Shown: positions 1-6,001 of the stretch, piece by piece | How positions within the stretch are numbered: position 1 is the stretch's first letter | How the letters are laid out: each line of letters opens with the position of its first letter | Origin: Pseudomonadota bacterium | Lineage (GTDB): Bacteria > BMS3Abin14 | Reading direction: 5' to 3' | Assembly (NCBI GenBank): GCA_016937135.1 | Contig: JAFGWO010000083.1 | Coordinates: forward strand, 1-6,001 | DNA length: 6,001 bases | Notes under the pieces: generated by a model | What the model saw: only the letters and a program-made list of their open reading frames with translations | The model's database searches: none | Told to the model about the DNA's origin: nothing | Made by a program: the position numbers and the translations under genes

Positions 1-1697
1 ATCCTGGTCAGGGAATCGACGACGGCCGAATCGTACCGGGTTCCTTTCCATTCCATCATCTTGCTCACGACGAAATGGGGATCGAGGGCCTTCTGATAAA
101 GCCTGTCGGTGGTCATGGCATCGAATGTGTCCGCGACGGCGATGATCCGGGCGATCATGGGCACCTCATCGCCCGACCTTCCTTCAGGATAACCGGTCCC
201 GTCCAGACGCTCATGGTGATACTGGATTCCCGGGATGATCTCCTTTAACTGGCTGATGTGGCCCATGATCATGGCGCCCCAGCGGGGGTGCTGTTTGATG
301 ATGTTGTATTCCTCGTCGGTAAGCTTCGAGGGCTTTTTAAGGATCCGGTCCTCGATCCCGATCTTGCCGACGTCATGCAGAAGGGCCGCGATGTTGACCT
401 TCTGCTGATCCGATGGGGAAAGGCCCAGCTCCTTGGCTATCCGGAGGCTGATCTGGGCTACCCGCTGGGAATGGCCCCGTGTGTAGGGATCCTTGGCATC
501 GATGGCCGCAGCCAGCGCCTTGGTGGTGTCGATGAACATCTCGCGCTGGTTTTTGTCGTGCCTTTCCAGCTGCATGGCCATGTGGTTGAAGGATCTGGCC
601 AGCTGACCCAGTTCATTGCGCGATTTGATTTCCACGCGCTCCTGAAAATGCCCCCTGGCAAGGGACAAGGCCTTGCCCGCAAGAATGGTGATTGGCCTGG
701 TGAGTTTAATTGCCAGAAGGGTGCTTGCAATGACGGCCGCCAGGATCGCCACAATGGCCCATATGGCCGTCTGCAAGGTCATGTCAGCGATAATGCGGTA
801 GGCGTCCGCCCTGGGCTCCTGGACCACGACCCCCCATCCCAGGCCCTTGACATTGGCATAGGACCCCATCATGTCCTTGCCCACCTTGTCCTTGAAGGGG
901 ATCGTGCCGGCGCTGACTCCGGCCAGCAGATATTTTCCGACGATCTCAACCGAATTCATGTTCTCGGAAGCCGCCACCCTTTCAAGATCCTGATGGGCAA
1001 TCAGGGTTCCGTTGCGATCCACCACATAGGCGTTTCCCTGCCTGCGGATGTTGATCCTTTCCACCGTCTGCTGGACCTTCTGAAGGCTGACCTCTCCAAC
1101 CAGAACGCTCTGGATCCCTCCCGAGGGTCCGAAAACAGGGATGGCAAGCGCCACAGAGGGGACCTTCATCCCTCCGAGGACGACCGGACTGCTGACATAG
1201 GTCCGTCCGCCGGAGGCCTCGGAGACCGCCGAGGCAAGGACGGAATCCGGCAGCGCTGGAACCTTCGTCTGCCCTATGCGGGTCACCCGGGCCATCTCCC
1301 GCCCGGAAGTGGAATACCGCGTGAGTCGGAGGAGTTCCGGATATTGATCCAGATAGAAAAGAAGGATCTGCTCGCGCTGTTCCTGAACGAGGGGGCTATT
1401 CTCGGACTGGGCCTTGGCGACCATCTCCAGGTTGCCGACCAGAGTGGACATGGCTATGGAAATCTCTTCAGCGGTTGAATTGGCCACCTGGCTGTGCAGG
1501 GCCAGGAGTTCATCCTCGAGAAAGACCTTGTTGATGCCCACCATTTTGTAGGCAGCCATCAGGAGAGGGATTACGGAAACAGCGAGGGTAACGAGAAGGA
1601 ACTGATAAAGGATCCGAACCCCTTTCCCGGAACCGTCCCCCTGGGGCTGGATTCCGTTGAGGGGTTCTTTTTTGCTGAAGGGGAAATTCAGCTTCAT
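1..1697 (-). CDS. dCache-HAMP-HD-GYP transmembrane cyclic-di-GMP phosphodiesterase (3' end outside window)
   Basis: My own translation of the minus strand from the ATG at 1697 is open for 565 codons to the window edge. In order it shows a short basic cytoplasmic tail; a membrane helix at about residues 29-49 (ILYQFLLVTLAVSVIPLLMA); a periplasmic double-Cache sensor at about 55-305, with the typical GNAYVVDRNGTLIAH strand pair in the second lobe; a second membrane helix at about 310-330; a HAMP linker at about 331-383 (KLTRPI, then ELGQLARSFN); and an HD-GYP domain from about 388. Metal ligands expected for HD-GYP are present: H409, H441-D442 with K445, H470, H494-H495 and D523, and the signature HHERLDGTGYP is intact at 494-504. 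HD-GYP enzymes hydrolyse cyclic di-GMP; a periplasmic signal is inferred to control this activity through HAMP. The ATG overlaps the tldD stop (ATGA), so translation is probably coupled. The visible end (GTRYDSAVVDSLTR) is close to the usual end of the domain, so little is likely missing. The ligand is unknown. Confidence 0.93.
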   Translation of the reverse strand, partial: MKLNFPFSKKEPLNGIQPQGDGSGKGVRILYQFLLVTLAVSVIPLLMAAYKMVGINKVFLEDELLALHSQVANSTAEEISIAMSTLVGNLEMVAKAQSENSPLVQEQREQILLFYLDQYPELLRLTRYSTSGREMARVTRIGQTKVPALPDSVLASAVSEASGGRTYVSSPVVLGGMKVPSVALAIPVFGPSGGIQSVLVGEVSLQKVQQTVERINIRRQGNAYVVDRNGTLIAHQDLERVAASENMNSVEIVGKYLLAGVSAGTIPFKDKVGKDMMGSYANVKGLGWGVVVQEPRADAYRIIADMTLQTAIWAIVAILAAVIASTLLAIKLTRPITILAGKALSLARGHFQERVEIKSRNELGQLARSFNHMAMQLERHDKNQREMFIDTTKALAAAIDAKDPYTRGHSQRVAQISLRIAKELGLSPSDQQKVNIAALLHDVGKIGIEDRILKKPSKLTDEEYNIIKQHPRWGAMIMGHISQLKEIIPGIQYHHERLDGTGYPEGRSGDEVPMIARIIAVADTFDAMTTDRLYQKALDPHFVVSKMMEWKGTRYDSAVVDSLTR

Positions 1698-3097
1698 GGA
1701 CGAACGCTTCCGGTGTCCCGGCCTCCGACCACCATTTCGGGGATCCTCAGGGTCGGCTGCGCGTCGCTGACCGGGACTCCCTGGCCTTCCTTGCCGCAGG
1801 TCCCGATGCCAAAGCCGAGGTCATTTCCTACCATATCCACGCTTTTTAGCACCTCGGGGCCGTTGCCCGCAAGGGTTGCCCCGCGGACCGCTTCGGCGAT
1901 CTCCCCTCCCCGAATCATACTCCCTTCGCTCACCTCAAAGACAAAATCCCCTGTCACCGTGTTGACCTGTCCCCCTCCCATTTTCCTGACAAAGAGCCCA
2001 TGATCCACACTGCGGAGGATATCTCCGGGATCGTGCCCCCCGGGCTCGATCATCGTATTGGACATCCTGGGAATGGGACAGTGGCGAAAGGATTGCCTGC
2101 GGCCGTTGCCAGTCAGCCCGATCCCGTCCCTCAGACTGCTCAGCCGGTCGCTCATGTACCTGACGAGAACCCCTTTTTCGACAAGGACCGTCCGGGCGGC
2201 GGGCGTACCTTCGTCATCCACGTTGTAGGATCCCCGCTTTCCGGGAAGGGTTGGATCATCCACCACGGTGATCAGGGGGGATGCCACCATTTCCCCAGTT
2301 TTCCCCATGTAAACGGAAAGCCCCTGGCCGGTAAGATCGGCCTCCAACCCGTGCCCCACCGCCTCGTGGACCATCGTCCCCCCGGCTTCGGAAGAGAGGA
2401 CGACCGTCATCCGTCCGGACGGGGCCTCAGGGGCTTCCAGCATGATCAGGGCCCTTTTCGCGGCAATTCCGGCCACCTCCTCCGGATTGAACCCTCTGAA
2501 AACGTCATACCCCCCTATGCCGCCAACGGGTTCGTACCCCACCTGGAAACGCCCGCCGTCAGAGGCCACAACCTGGACGAGGAAAACCCCGTATCTCCTC
2601 AGATCCTCGCAAAGGCTTCCTTCTGAATTGGCAATCCTGATAAAAGCCGAGGAGTCCCTGTATACGGCCTTTACCTGCACAAGCCTCTTGTCATACCCGA
2701 TGAGGGATTCGACCGCCCTCATTACCAGGCGTCCCTTTTCCCCTGGCGTTATGGTGGAGGGATCCTCGCCCGGGGGAAGGACGCCTTCCGGGACATGGCT
2801 CAGCTGGATCCCCGGCCGGCCCATGACCTTTCCCGCGCCCGAGGCGAGCCTGGAGGCAAGACCGAGAAGGCTTTCGGCAGAAAGATCAACGGCCGTGCCG
2901 AAATGGGTCACACCTTCCCGGATGAGGCGCAAACCGATCCCCGCTTCCCGAACCCTGGAAGCGCGTTCCAATCGTCCCGACTCGGCCTCAAGGTGGGTCG
3001 CCGCGACGTCCTGGAAATAGACATCCGCGTATTCTCCCCCCGAAGACATCAGGGCCGCGACCGTTTCCTGCATCAAATCCGGTTCAGGATATTTCAT
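1694..3097 (-). CDS. tldD: TldD, metalloprotease subunit of the TldD/TldE complex
   Basis: A 467-residue protein, close to the 481 residues of E. coli TldD. The zinc-site motif HEAVGH (HExxxH) lies at residues 244-249 within the typical VHEAVGHGLEADL context. The C-terminal third ligand region GTCGKEGQGVPV is present with C434. NGRRQSFRHCPIPRMSNT at about 331-348 is also characteristic of TldD; TldE (PmbA) lacks the HExxxH motif, which settles the choice between the two paralogues. In E. coli TldD pairs with TldE as a cytoplasmic heterodimer that degrades unfolded peptides, and it is needed for microcin B17 maturation and CcdA turnover. No signal peptide or membrane segment is seen. The ATG at 3097 overlaps the mltG stop by 4 bp, preceded by a weak GGTGGA. 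Its own TGA overlaps the ATG of the HD-GYP gene. No tldE lies in the window, so the partner must be encoded elsewhere, or the protein acts differently here. Confidence 0.95.
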   Translation of the reverse strand: MKYPEPDLMQETVAALMSSGGEYADVYFQDVAATHLEAESGRLERASRVREAGIGLRLIREGVTHFGTAVDLSAESLLGLASRLASGAGKVMGRPGIQLSHVPEGVLPPGEDPSTITPGEKGRLVMRAVESLIGYDKRLVQVKAVYRDSSAFIRIANSEGSLCEDLRRYGVFLVQVVASDGGRFQVGYEPVGGIGGYDVFRGFNPEEVAGIAAKRALIMLEAPEAPSGRMTVVLSSEAGGTMVHEAVGHGLEADLTGQGLSVYMGKTGEMVASPLITVVDDPTLPGKRGSYNVDDEGTPAARTVLVEKGVLVRYMSDRLSSLRDGIGLTGNGRRQSFRHCPIPRMSNTMIEPGGHDPGDILRSVDHGLFVRKMGGGQVNTVTGDFVFEVSEGSMIRGGEIAEAVRGATLAGNGPEVLKSVDMVGNDLGFGIGTCGKEGQGVPVSDAQPTLRIPEMVVGGRDTGSVRP

Positions 3098-4122
3098 TTT
3101 CCACCGCCAAGCTGGTAACGCCGGACCGCTTTGTTGTGTTCGGCGAGGTTCGAGGAAAAAAGATGCGTGCCGTCGCCCCTGGCCACGAAATAAAGAAAAG
3201 AGGTGTCGGCCGGGTAAAGGGCCGCAAGGAGGGAAGCCCTCCCGGGATTCGCGACGGGACCCGGAGGGAGCCCACGCCGCAGGTATGTGTTGTATGGATG
3301 ATCCATCTGAAGATGCTTTCTGGTGAGATTCCCGTCGAAGTCCTCTATCCCGTAAATGACCGAAGGATCCGTCTGAAGCAGGTATCCCTTCCGAAGGCGG
3401 TTGTGAAAAACGGAGGAAACCAGTTCCCTTTCTTCCGCGGCGCCCGTTTCCTTTTCAATCAGGGAGGCAAGGGTGACCACCTCGAGCCGCGTCATCCCCA
3501 GTTCCCCCGCCCTTTCCTCCATTTCAGGAGTAAAGACATTTTTAAACCGCGCCACCATCTGGCCCAGGATTTCCTTCTCGGGGAGCCCTTTGGGCCAGGA
3601 ATAGGTATCGGGAAAAAGGAACCCCTCCAGGGTATCCGCCGGGACCTCGAGGGAGCGGCAGAATCCAGCGTCCCTGGCCAGGGTCAAAAATCGGTCCGGA
3701 TCGCCTAACCCCTTGCCTGCGAGGACCGAGGCAACCTGGTGAATGTTGAACCCTTCCGGAATGGTCACCTCATAGGTCACCGCTTTGCCGCGGGTGAGGA
3801 CATCCATCACTTCCAAGGGGGTCATGTCCGTCCTGAAAAGCAGCTCCCCGGCCTGGATCCTGTGGGCTCTGCCCGTGAATTTGGCAAGGAAAACAAAGGG
3901 CCTGACCGAACGGAGGACTCCCGAACGGTTGAGAAGGCCGGAAGCGGACAAAAGATTGGCTCCTCCCGGTATCTCAACGACCACCTCCTTGCCTTCCTTC
4001 TCGGCCGGGGTGAACGAAAAATACAGCATATAAGCGGCCAGGAATCCCGCAAGAAGGAAGAAGGGAAGCAGGGCAAGGAGGAGAATAGATCTCGACTTTT
4101 TTTTCGGGTCCCCGAATGTCAC
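3094..4122 (-). CDS. mltG: MltG, endolytic murein transglycosylase (YceG family)
   Basis: A 342-residue protein, matching the roughly 340 residues of E. coli MltG. A short basic N-terminus (PKKKSR) precedes one membrane helix at about residues 12-35, so the catalytic domain faces the periplasm. The YceG domain is clear. LASLIEKETG at 218-227 carries the catalytic glutamate, by family analogy E223. It is followed by FHNRLRKGYLLQTDPSVIYG and then YNTYLRRGLPPGPVANPG at about 277-294, both hallmarks of the family. The enzyme cleaves nascent peptidoglycan strands within the chain and is thought to set glycan length near the synthases. The start is GTG at 4122, forming a GTGA overlap with the ruvX stop, with AGGA four bases upstream. 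An A8 run encodes lysines 7-9 just after the start. Confidence 0.96.
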   Translation of the reverse strand: MTFGDPKKKSRSILLLALLPFFLLAGFLAAYMLYFSFTPAEKEGKEVVVEIPGGANLLSASGLLNRSGVLRSVRPFVFLAKFTGRAHRIQAGELLFRTDMTPLEVMDVLTRGKAVTYEVTIPEGFNIHQVASVLAGKGLGDPDRFLTLARDAGFCRSLEVPADTLEGFLFPDTYSWPKGLPEKEILGQMVARFKNVFTPEMEERAGELGMTRLEVVTLASLIEKETGAAEERELVSSVFHNRLRKGYLLQTDPSVIYGIEDFDGNLTRKHLQMDHPYNTYLRRGLPPGPVANPGRASLLAALYPADTSFLYFVARGDGTHLFSSNLAEHNKAVRRYQLGGGK

Positions 4123-4547
4123 GACGTCCTGCCCGAAGGGCTGTCAAGGTAGCCCTGGAGGAAATACGCTGCCGCGACCTTGTCGACAAGGCCGCGCCGC
4201 TTGCTCCTCGAAAGATCCCCGTCAAGGAGTATTCGCTGGGCCGCGGTGGTGCTGAGCCGCTCATCCCAGGTCTTTACGGGGATATCCACCTTCTGTCGAA
4301 GCTTGTCCGCAACCTGGAGAACCCCCAGGGCCTCTGGTCCGTGGGTTCCGTCGAGGCGCACGGGGAGGCCAAAAATCACCAGCGAGACATTGTTCTGACT
4401 TGCAATGCTTGAGATCTGCTCCAGGTCGCGATCCAGGGAGCCGCATCTCCTGACCACGCCGAAAGGCGAGGCGATCACACGGCTCTCATCGGACAGGGCA
4501 ATCCCTATCCTTTTCTCCCCCCAATCGATGGCCATGACACGTCCCAC
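4119..4547 (-). CDS. ruvX: RuvX/YqgF, RNase H-fold putative Holliday junction resolvase
   Basis: A 142-residue protein of the usual family size (E. coli YqgF is 138). It shows the RNase H-like motifs in order: AIDWGEKRIGIALSD with D8, IFGLPVRLDG at about 58-67, WDERLST with E96, and DKVAAAYFLQGYLD with D122; D8, E96 and D122 form the expected acidic triad. The LPVRLDG segment differs a little from the common LPKNxDG form. The family is described as a putative Holliday-junction resolvase, and in E. coli it acts in maturation of the 16S rRNA 5' end, so the exact role here is open. The start is uncertain. GTG at 4547 gives the usual number of residues before the first aspartate and leaves a 3-bp gap after hemB, but has no clear Shine-Dalgarno. 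ATG at 4535 (fifth codon) has a GGGA six bases upstream and would shorten the N-terminus to four residues before it. The stop overlaps the mltG start. Confidence 0.94.
   Translation of the reverse strand: MGRVMAIDWGEKRIGIALSDESRVIASPFGVVRRCGSLDRDLEQISSIASQNNVSLVIFGLPVRLDGTHGPEALGVLQVADKLRQKVDIPVKTWDERLSTTAAQRILLDGDLSRSKRRGLVDKVAAAYFLQGYLDSPSGRTS
4127..4130 (-). promoter_or_regulatory. Ribosome binding site supporting the GTG start of mltG
   Basis: AGGA on the minus strand lies four bases before the GTG at 4122, within the last codons of ruvX. It supports GTG as the mltG start, which also preserves the basic cytoplasmic tail before the membrane helix. The stop TGA of ruvX shares its bases with the GTG (GTGA), an arrangement expected for translational coupling. 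Confidence 0.6.
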
Positions 4548-4550
4548 GGT

Positions 4551-5522
4551 CTAGGAAAGGGCGCGGGCCGCGTCCTTCGCGAAGTAGGTGAGGATCATGG
4601 CCGCCCCCGCCCTGCGAATGGAGATAAGAGATTCCATCATGGCCCTTTCGGGATCGACCCAGCCCAGCCGGCCCGCGGCCTGGATCATGGCATACTCCCC
4701 GCTGACCTGGTAAGCCGCCAGGGGCATGTCATAGCGCTCCCGGATCTCGGCGATTATGTCCAGATAGGGGAGGGCCGGTTTGACCATGATCACATCCGCC
4801 CCTTCCTCGATATCGAGGGCCGCCTCCCTGAGGGCCTCCAGGCGGTTGGGGGGATCCATCTGATAGGAACGCCTGTCCCCGAAGGCCGGAGCGGATTCAG
4901 CCGCCTCCCGGAAAGGGCCGTAGAAAGCGGATGCGTATTTTACCGCGTAGGCCATGATGATGGTGTCATGGAAACCCTCTTCATCCAGGCAATCGCGGAT
5001 CGCCGCCACCCTGCCGTCCATCATGTCGGAAGGGGCCACGATATCGGCTCCGGCGCGAGCATGGCTCAGGGCGGATTGGGCCAGAAGTTCCAGGGTCGGG
5101 TCATTGAGGATCCGGTCTCCTTCCACGATCCCGCAGTGGCCGTGATCGGTATATTCGCAAAGGCACACATCCGTGATGACCACCAGTTCCGGGACGGCGT
5201 CCTTGATGGCCTTTACAGCCAGCTGGACGCAGCCGTCCGGGTCGTAGGCCTCGCTGGCCAGGGCATCCTTGCTCTGAGGTATCCCGAAAAGGATCACAGC
5301 GGGAATCCCCAGGTCCCGGCATTCCCGGCATTCCCTGACAATCCCGTCCATGGATTGCTGAAAAACCCCCGGCATGGAACCGATCTCCCGGCGAATCCCC
5401 TCACCGTGAACCACGAAGAGAGGATAGATCAGATTGTCCGGGGACAGACGCGTCTCCCTGACCATCCTGCGAAGGTTTTCGTTCCTCCTCGTCCTCCGGG
5501 CCCTGTAAACGGGATACTGCAT
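4551..5522 (-). CDS. hemB: HemB, delta-aminolevulinic acid dehydratase (porphobilinogen synthase), zinc type
   Basis: A 323-residue protein of normal length for the family. It condenses two 5-aminolevulinate molecules into porphobilinogen, the second common step of tetrapyrrole synthesis, in the cytoplasm. The zinc-binding motif [14 protein letters not shown] supplies C120, C122 and C130, marking the zinc-dependent class rather than the magnesium class. The two active-site lysines are K195 in [15 protein letters not shown] and K248 in [11 protein letters not shown]; the latter forms the Schiff base with substrate. Other family blocks are intact: [16 protein letters not shown] near the N-terminus, [38 protein letters not shown] and [10 protein letters not shown]. 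The ATG at 5522 follows a strong Shine-Dalgarno that lies inside the end of hemD, and hemD immediately upstream supplies a later step of the same pathway. One oddity is CREC at residues 65-68, written by two perfect 9-bp direct repeats. Confidence 0.98.
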   Translation of the reverse strand: MQYPVYRARRTRRNENLRRMVRETRLSPDNLIYPLFVVHGEGIRREIGSMPGVFQQSMDGIVRECRECRDLGIPAVILFGIPQSKDALASEAYDPDGCVQLAVKAIKDAVPELVVITDVCLCEYTDHGHCGIVEGDRILNDPTLELLAQSALSHARAGADIVAPSDMMDGRVAAIRDCLDEEGFHDTIIMAYAVKYASAFYGPFREAAESAPAFGDRRSYQMDPPNRLEALREAALDIEEGADVIMVKPALPYLDIIAEIRERYDMPLAAYQVSGEYAMIQAAGRLGWVDPERAMMESLISIRRAGAAMILTYFAKDAARALS

Positions 5523-5525
5523 GCT

Positions 5526-6001
5526 CTATCGCCTCCTTTTTCTTATCGCACCGGCCTGGGCGAGAAGGATTTCGACCATCCCGTCCCAGGTATGAACCTC
5601 CGGGGAGAGGACTCTCTGGAAGCCGGCCATGACCGCGGCCTTTGCCGTGACGGGCCCGATGCAGATCGCCGGAAGGCTCCTGGCGGCATCGCCGGATCCT
5701 CCCATGGAAAGGAATCCTCTCACTGCGGAGGGGCTTGCGAACAAAATTGCCCCCGGATCCCCTTTTTCCAAAAGTCGGACGAGGTCCTCACTGCCAGCCT
5801 GTTCCGTGGTGGTCCGGTAAAGGATGACCTCCCGGACTTTCGCTCCCCTCACGCGGAGAAGACCGGCAAAATCCGTTTCGGTTCTTTCGGGTCTCAGGAT
5901 GAGGAACGAGGTCCCTTCCAGCCGGGCCCCCAGCATATCTGCAAGGCTTCTGGCGGTGAATTTCGCCGGAACCCCGCTGACGACCCCCCCCGATTCACGC
6001 C
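5526..6001 (-). CDS. hemD: HemD, uroporphyrinogen-III synthase (C-terminal part; 5' end outside window)
   Basis: An open minus-strand frame enters at the right edge and stops with TAG at 5526-5528, giving 157 visible residues. The internal ATG at 5936 is not the true start: the frame continues upstream through GVPAKFTARSLADMLG, which fits the HemD pattern G-x-x-x-x-VP-x-x-(Y/F)-x-A-x-x-L. Further HemD blocks follow: FLILRPERTETDFAGLLRVRGA with VILYRTT, ILFASPSAVRGFL, and ICIGPVTAKAAVMAGF. HemD closes and inverts the D ring of hydroxymethylbilane to give uroporphyrinogen III. The family is about 250 residues, so roughly the last 60 % is present. In many related bacteria HemD is fused behind CobA (uroporphyrinogen methyltransferase), and the window cannot show whether that is so here. 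The protein ends in a basic IRKRRR tail whose codons also form the hemB ribosome binding site. A G8 run lies near the right edge. Confidence 0.93.
   Translation of the reverse strand, partial: RESGGVVSGVPAKFTARSLADMLGARLEGTSFLILRPERTETDFAGLLRVRGAKVREVILYRTTTEQAGSEDLVRLLEKGDPGAILFASPSAVRGFLSMGGSGDAARSLPAICIGPVTAKAAVMAGFQRVLSPEVHTWDGMVEILLAQAGAIRKRRR
5532..5539 (-). promoter_or_regulatory. Strong Shine-Dalgarno of hemB inside the hemD 3' end
   Basis: The minus strand reads AAAGGAGG with a 9-base spacer to the hemB ATG at 5522. It is the strongest ribosome binding site in the window and fixes the hemB start. Its bases also encode part of the last arginines and lysines of HemD, so ribosomes finishing hemD pass over it; hemB can thus be initiated both independently and by re-initiation. 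Seen directly; the functional statement is inference. Confidence 0.85.

Noticed and set aside
458..754. Minus-strand frame of 98 codons.
   Set aside because: Out-of-frame shadow within the HAMP/HD-GYP region of the receptor gene.
258..1478. Long plus-strand open frame of 406 codons.
   Set aside because: It lies opposite the dCache-HAMP-HD-GYP gene, whose minus-strand translation has intact domains and catalytic motifs. The plus-strand product shows no recognisable motif and is an antisense shadow typical of GC-rich coding DNA.
1494..3118. Plus-strand open frames at 1494-2003, 2000-2626, 2442-3020 and 2795-3118.
   Set aside because: Mostly antisense to tldD (the first begins opposite the HD-GYP gene), with proline- and histidine-rich, low-complexity products lacking motifs; they also overlap one another.
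3822..4264. Minus-strand frames 3822-4076 and 3974-4264, the latter starting within ruvX and crossing into mltG.
   Set aside because: They lie out of frame within real genes. I considered whether the A8 run could shift ribosomes into such a frame, but the products show no domain and no second slippery-site element is evident.
3136..4412. Plus-strand frames at 3136-3708, 3739-4152, 3785-4033, 4116-4412 and 4180-4398.
   Set aside because: They lie opposite mltG and ruvX, which have full family motifs. The products look like reverse-strand shadows.
5526..5936. hemD starting at the ATG at 5936.
   Set aside because: The frame remains open and HemD-like upstream of this ATG to the window edge, so the true start is outside the window.
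1..6001. Search for CRISPR repeats, tRNA or rRNA genes, insertion-sequence ends and intrinsic terminators.
   Set aside because: Coding sequence fills the whole window with at most 3-bp gaps, and I saw no regularly spaced repeats, cloverleaf-like segments or hairpins followed by T runs outside genes.

Overview
The window carries one continuous block of six genes, all on the minus strand, so it reads from the right edge to the left edge. In transcription order they are hemD (3' part only, entering from the right), hemB, ruvX (yqgF), mltG, tldD, and a membrane-bound dCache-HAMP-HD-GYP signalling protein that runs off the left edge. No gap between genes exceeds 3 bases if the starts given here are right. 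hemD/hemB and hemB/ruvX are each separated by 3 bp, and the last three junctions are 4-bp stop/start overlaps (GTGA, ATGA, ATGA). This is the layout of a single operon with coupled translation. No promoter, terminator, RNA gene, mobile element or CRISPR array is visible, and there is no gene-free stretch to describe. The promoter must lie to the right of the window and any terminator to the left.

The organism is a GC-rich bacterium (roughly 58-60 % by eye). The HemB sequence, with the three-cysteine zinc motif, and the mix of heme, cell-wall and c-di-GMP genes suggest a deltaproteobacterium (Desulfobacterota-like) or a neighbouring phylum. This is an impression from protein flavour and was not tested by search.

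The functions are mostly housekeeping. HemB makes porphobilinogen and HemD closes the tetrapyrrole ring to uroporphyrinogen III, so the upstream half is tetrapyrrole synthesis. RuvX is the RNase H-fold YqgF protein (Holliday-junction resolvase or rRNA processing). MltG is the inner-membrane endolytic murein transglycosylase that ends growing glycan strands. TldD is the metal-bearing subunit of the TldD/TldE protease; no tldE is seen here. The last gene is a transmembrane sensor whose output domain should hydrolyse cyclic di-GMP.

The HD-GYP gene is easy to miss: it is open from position 1697 to the window edge without a stop, while a long meaningless frame (258-1478) lies opposite on the plus strand. 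I found no clear evidence of a new biological system. The points worth a second look are the coupling of the c-di-GMP phosphodiesterase to tldD, its predicted metal-site class, an unusual CxxC created by a 9-bp tandem repeat in hemB, and an excess of GATC/GGATCC sites.
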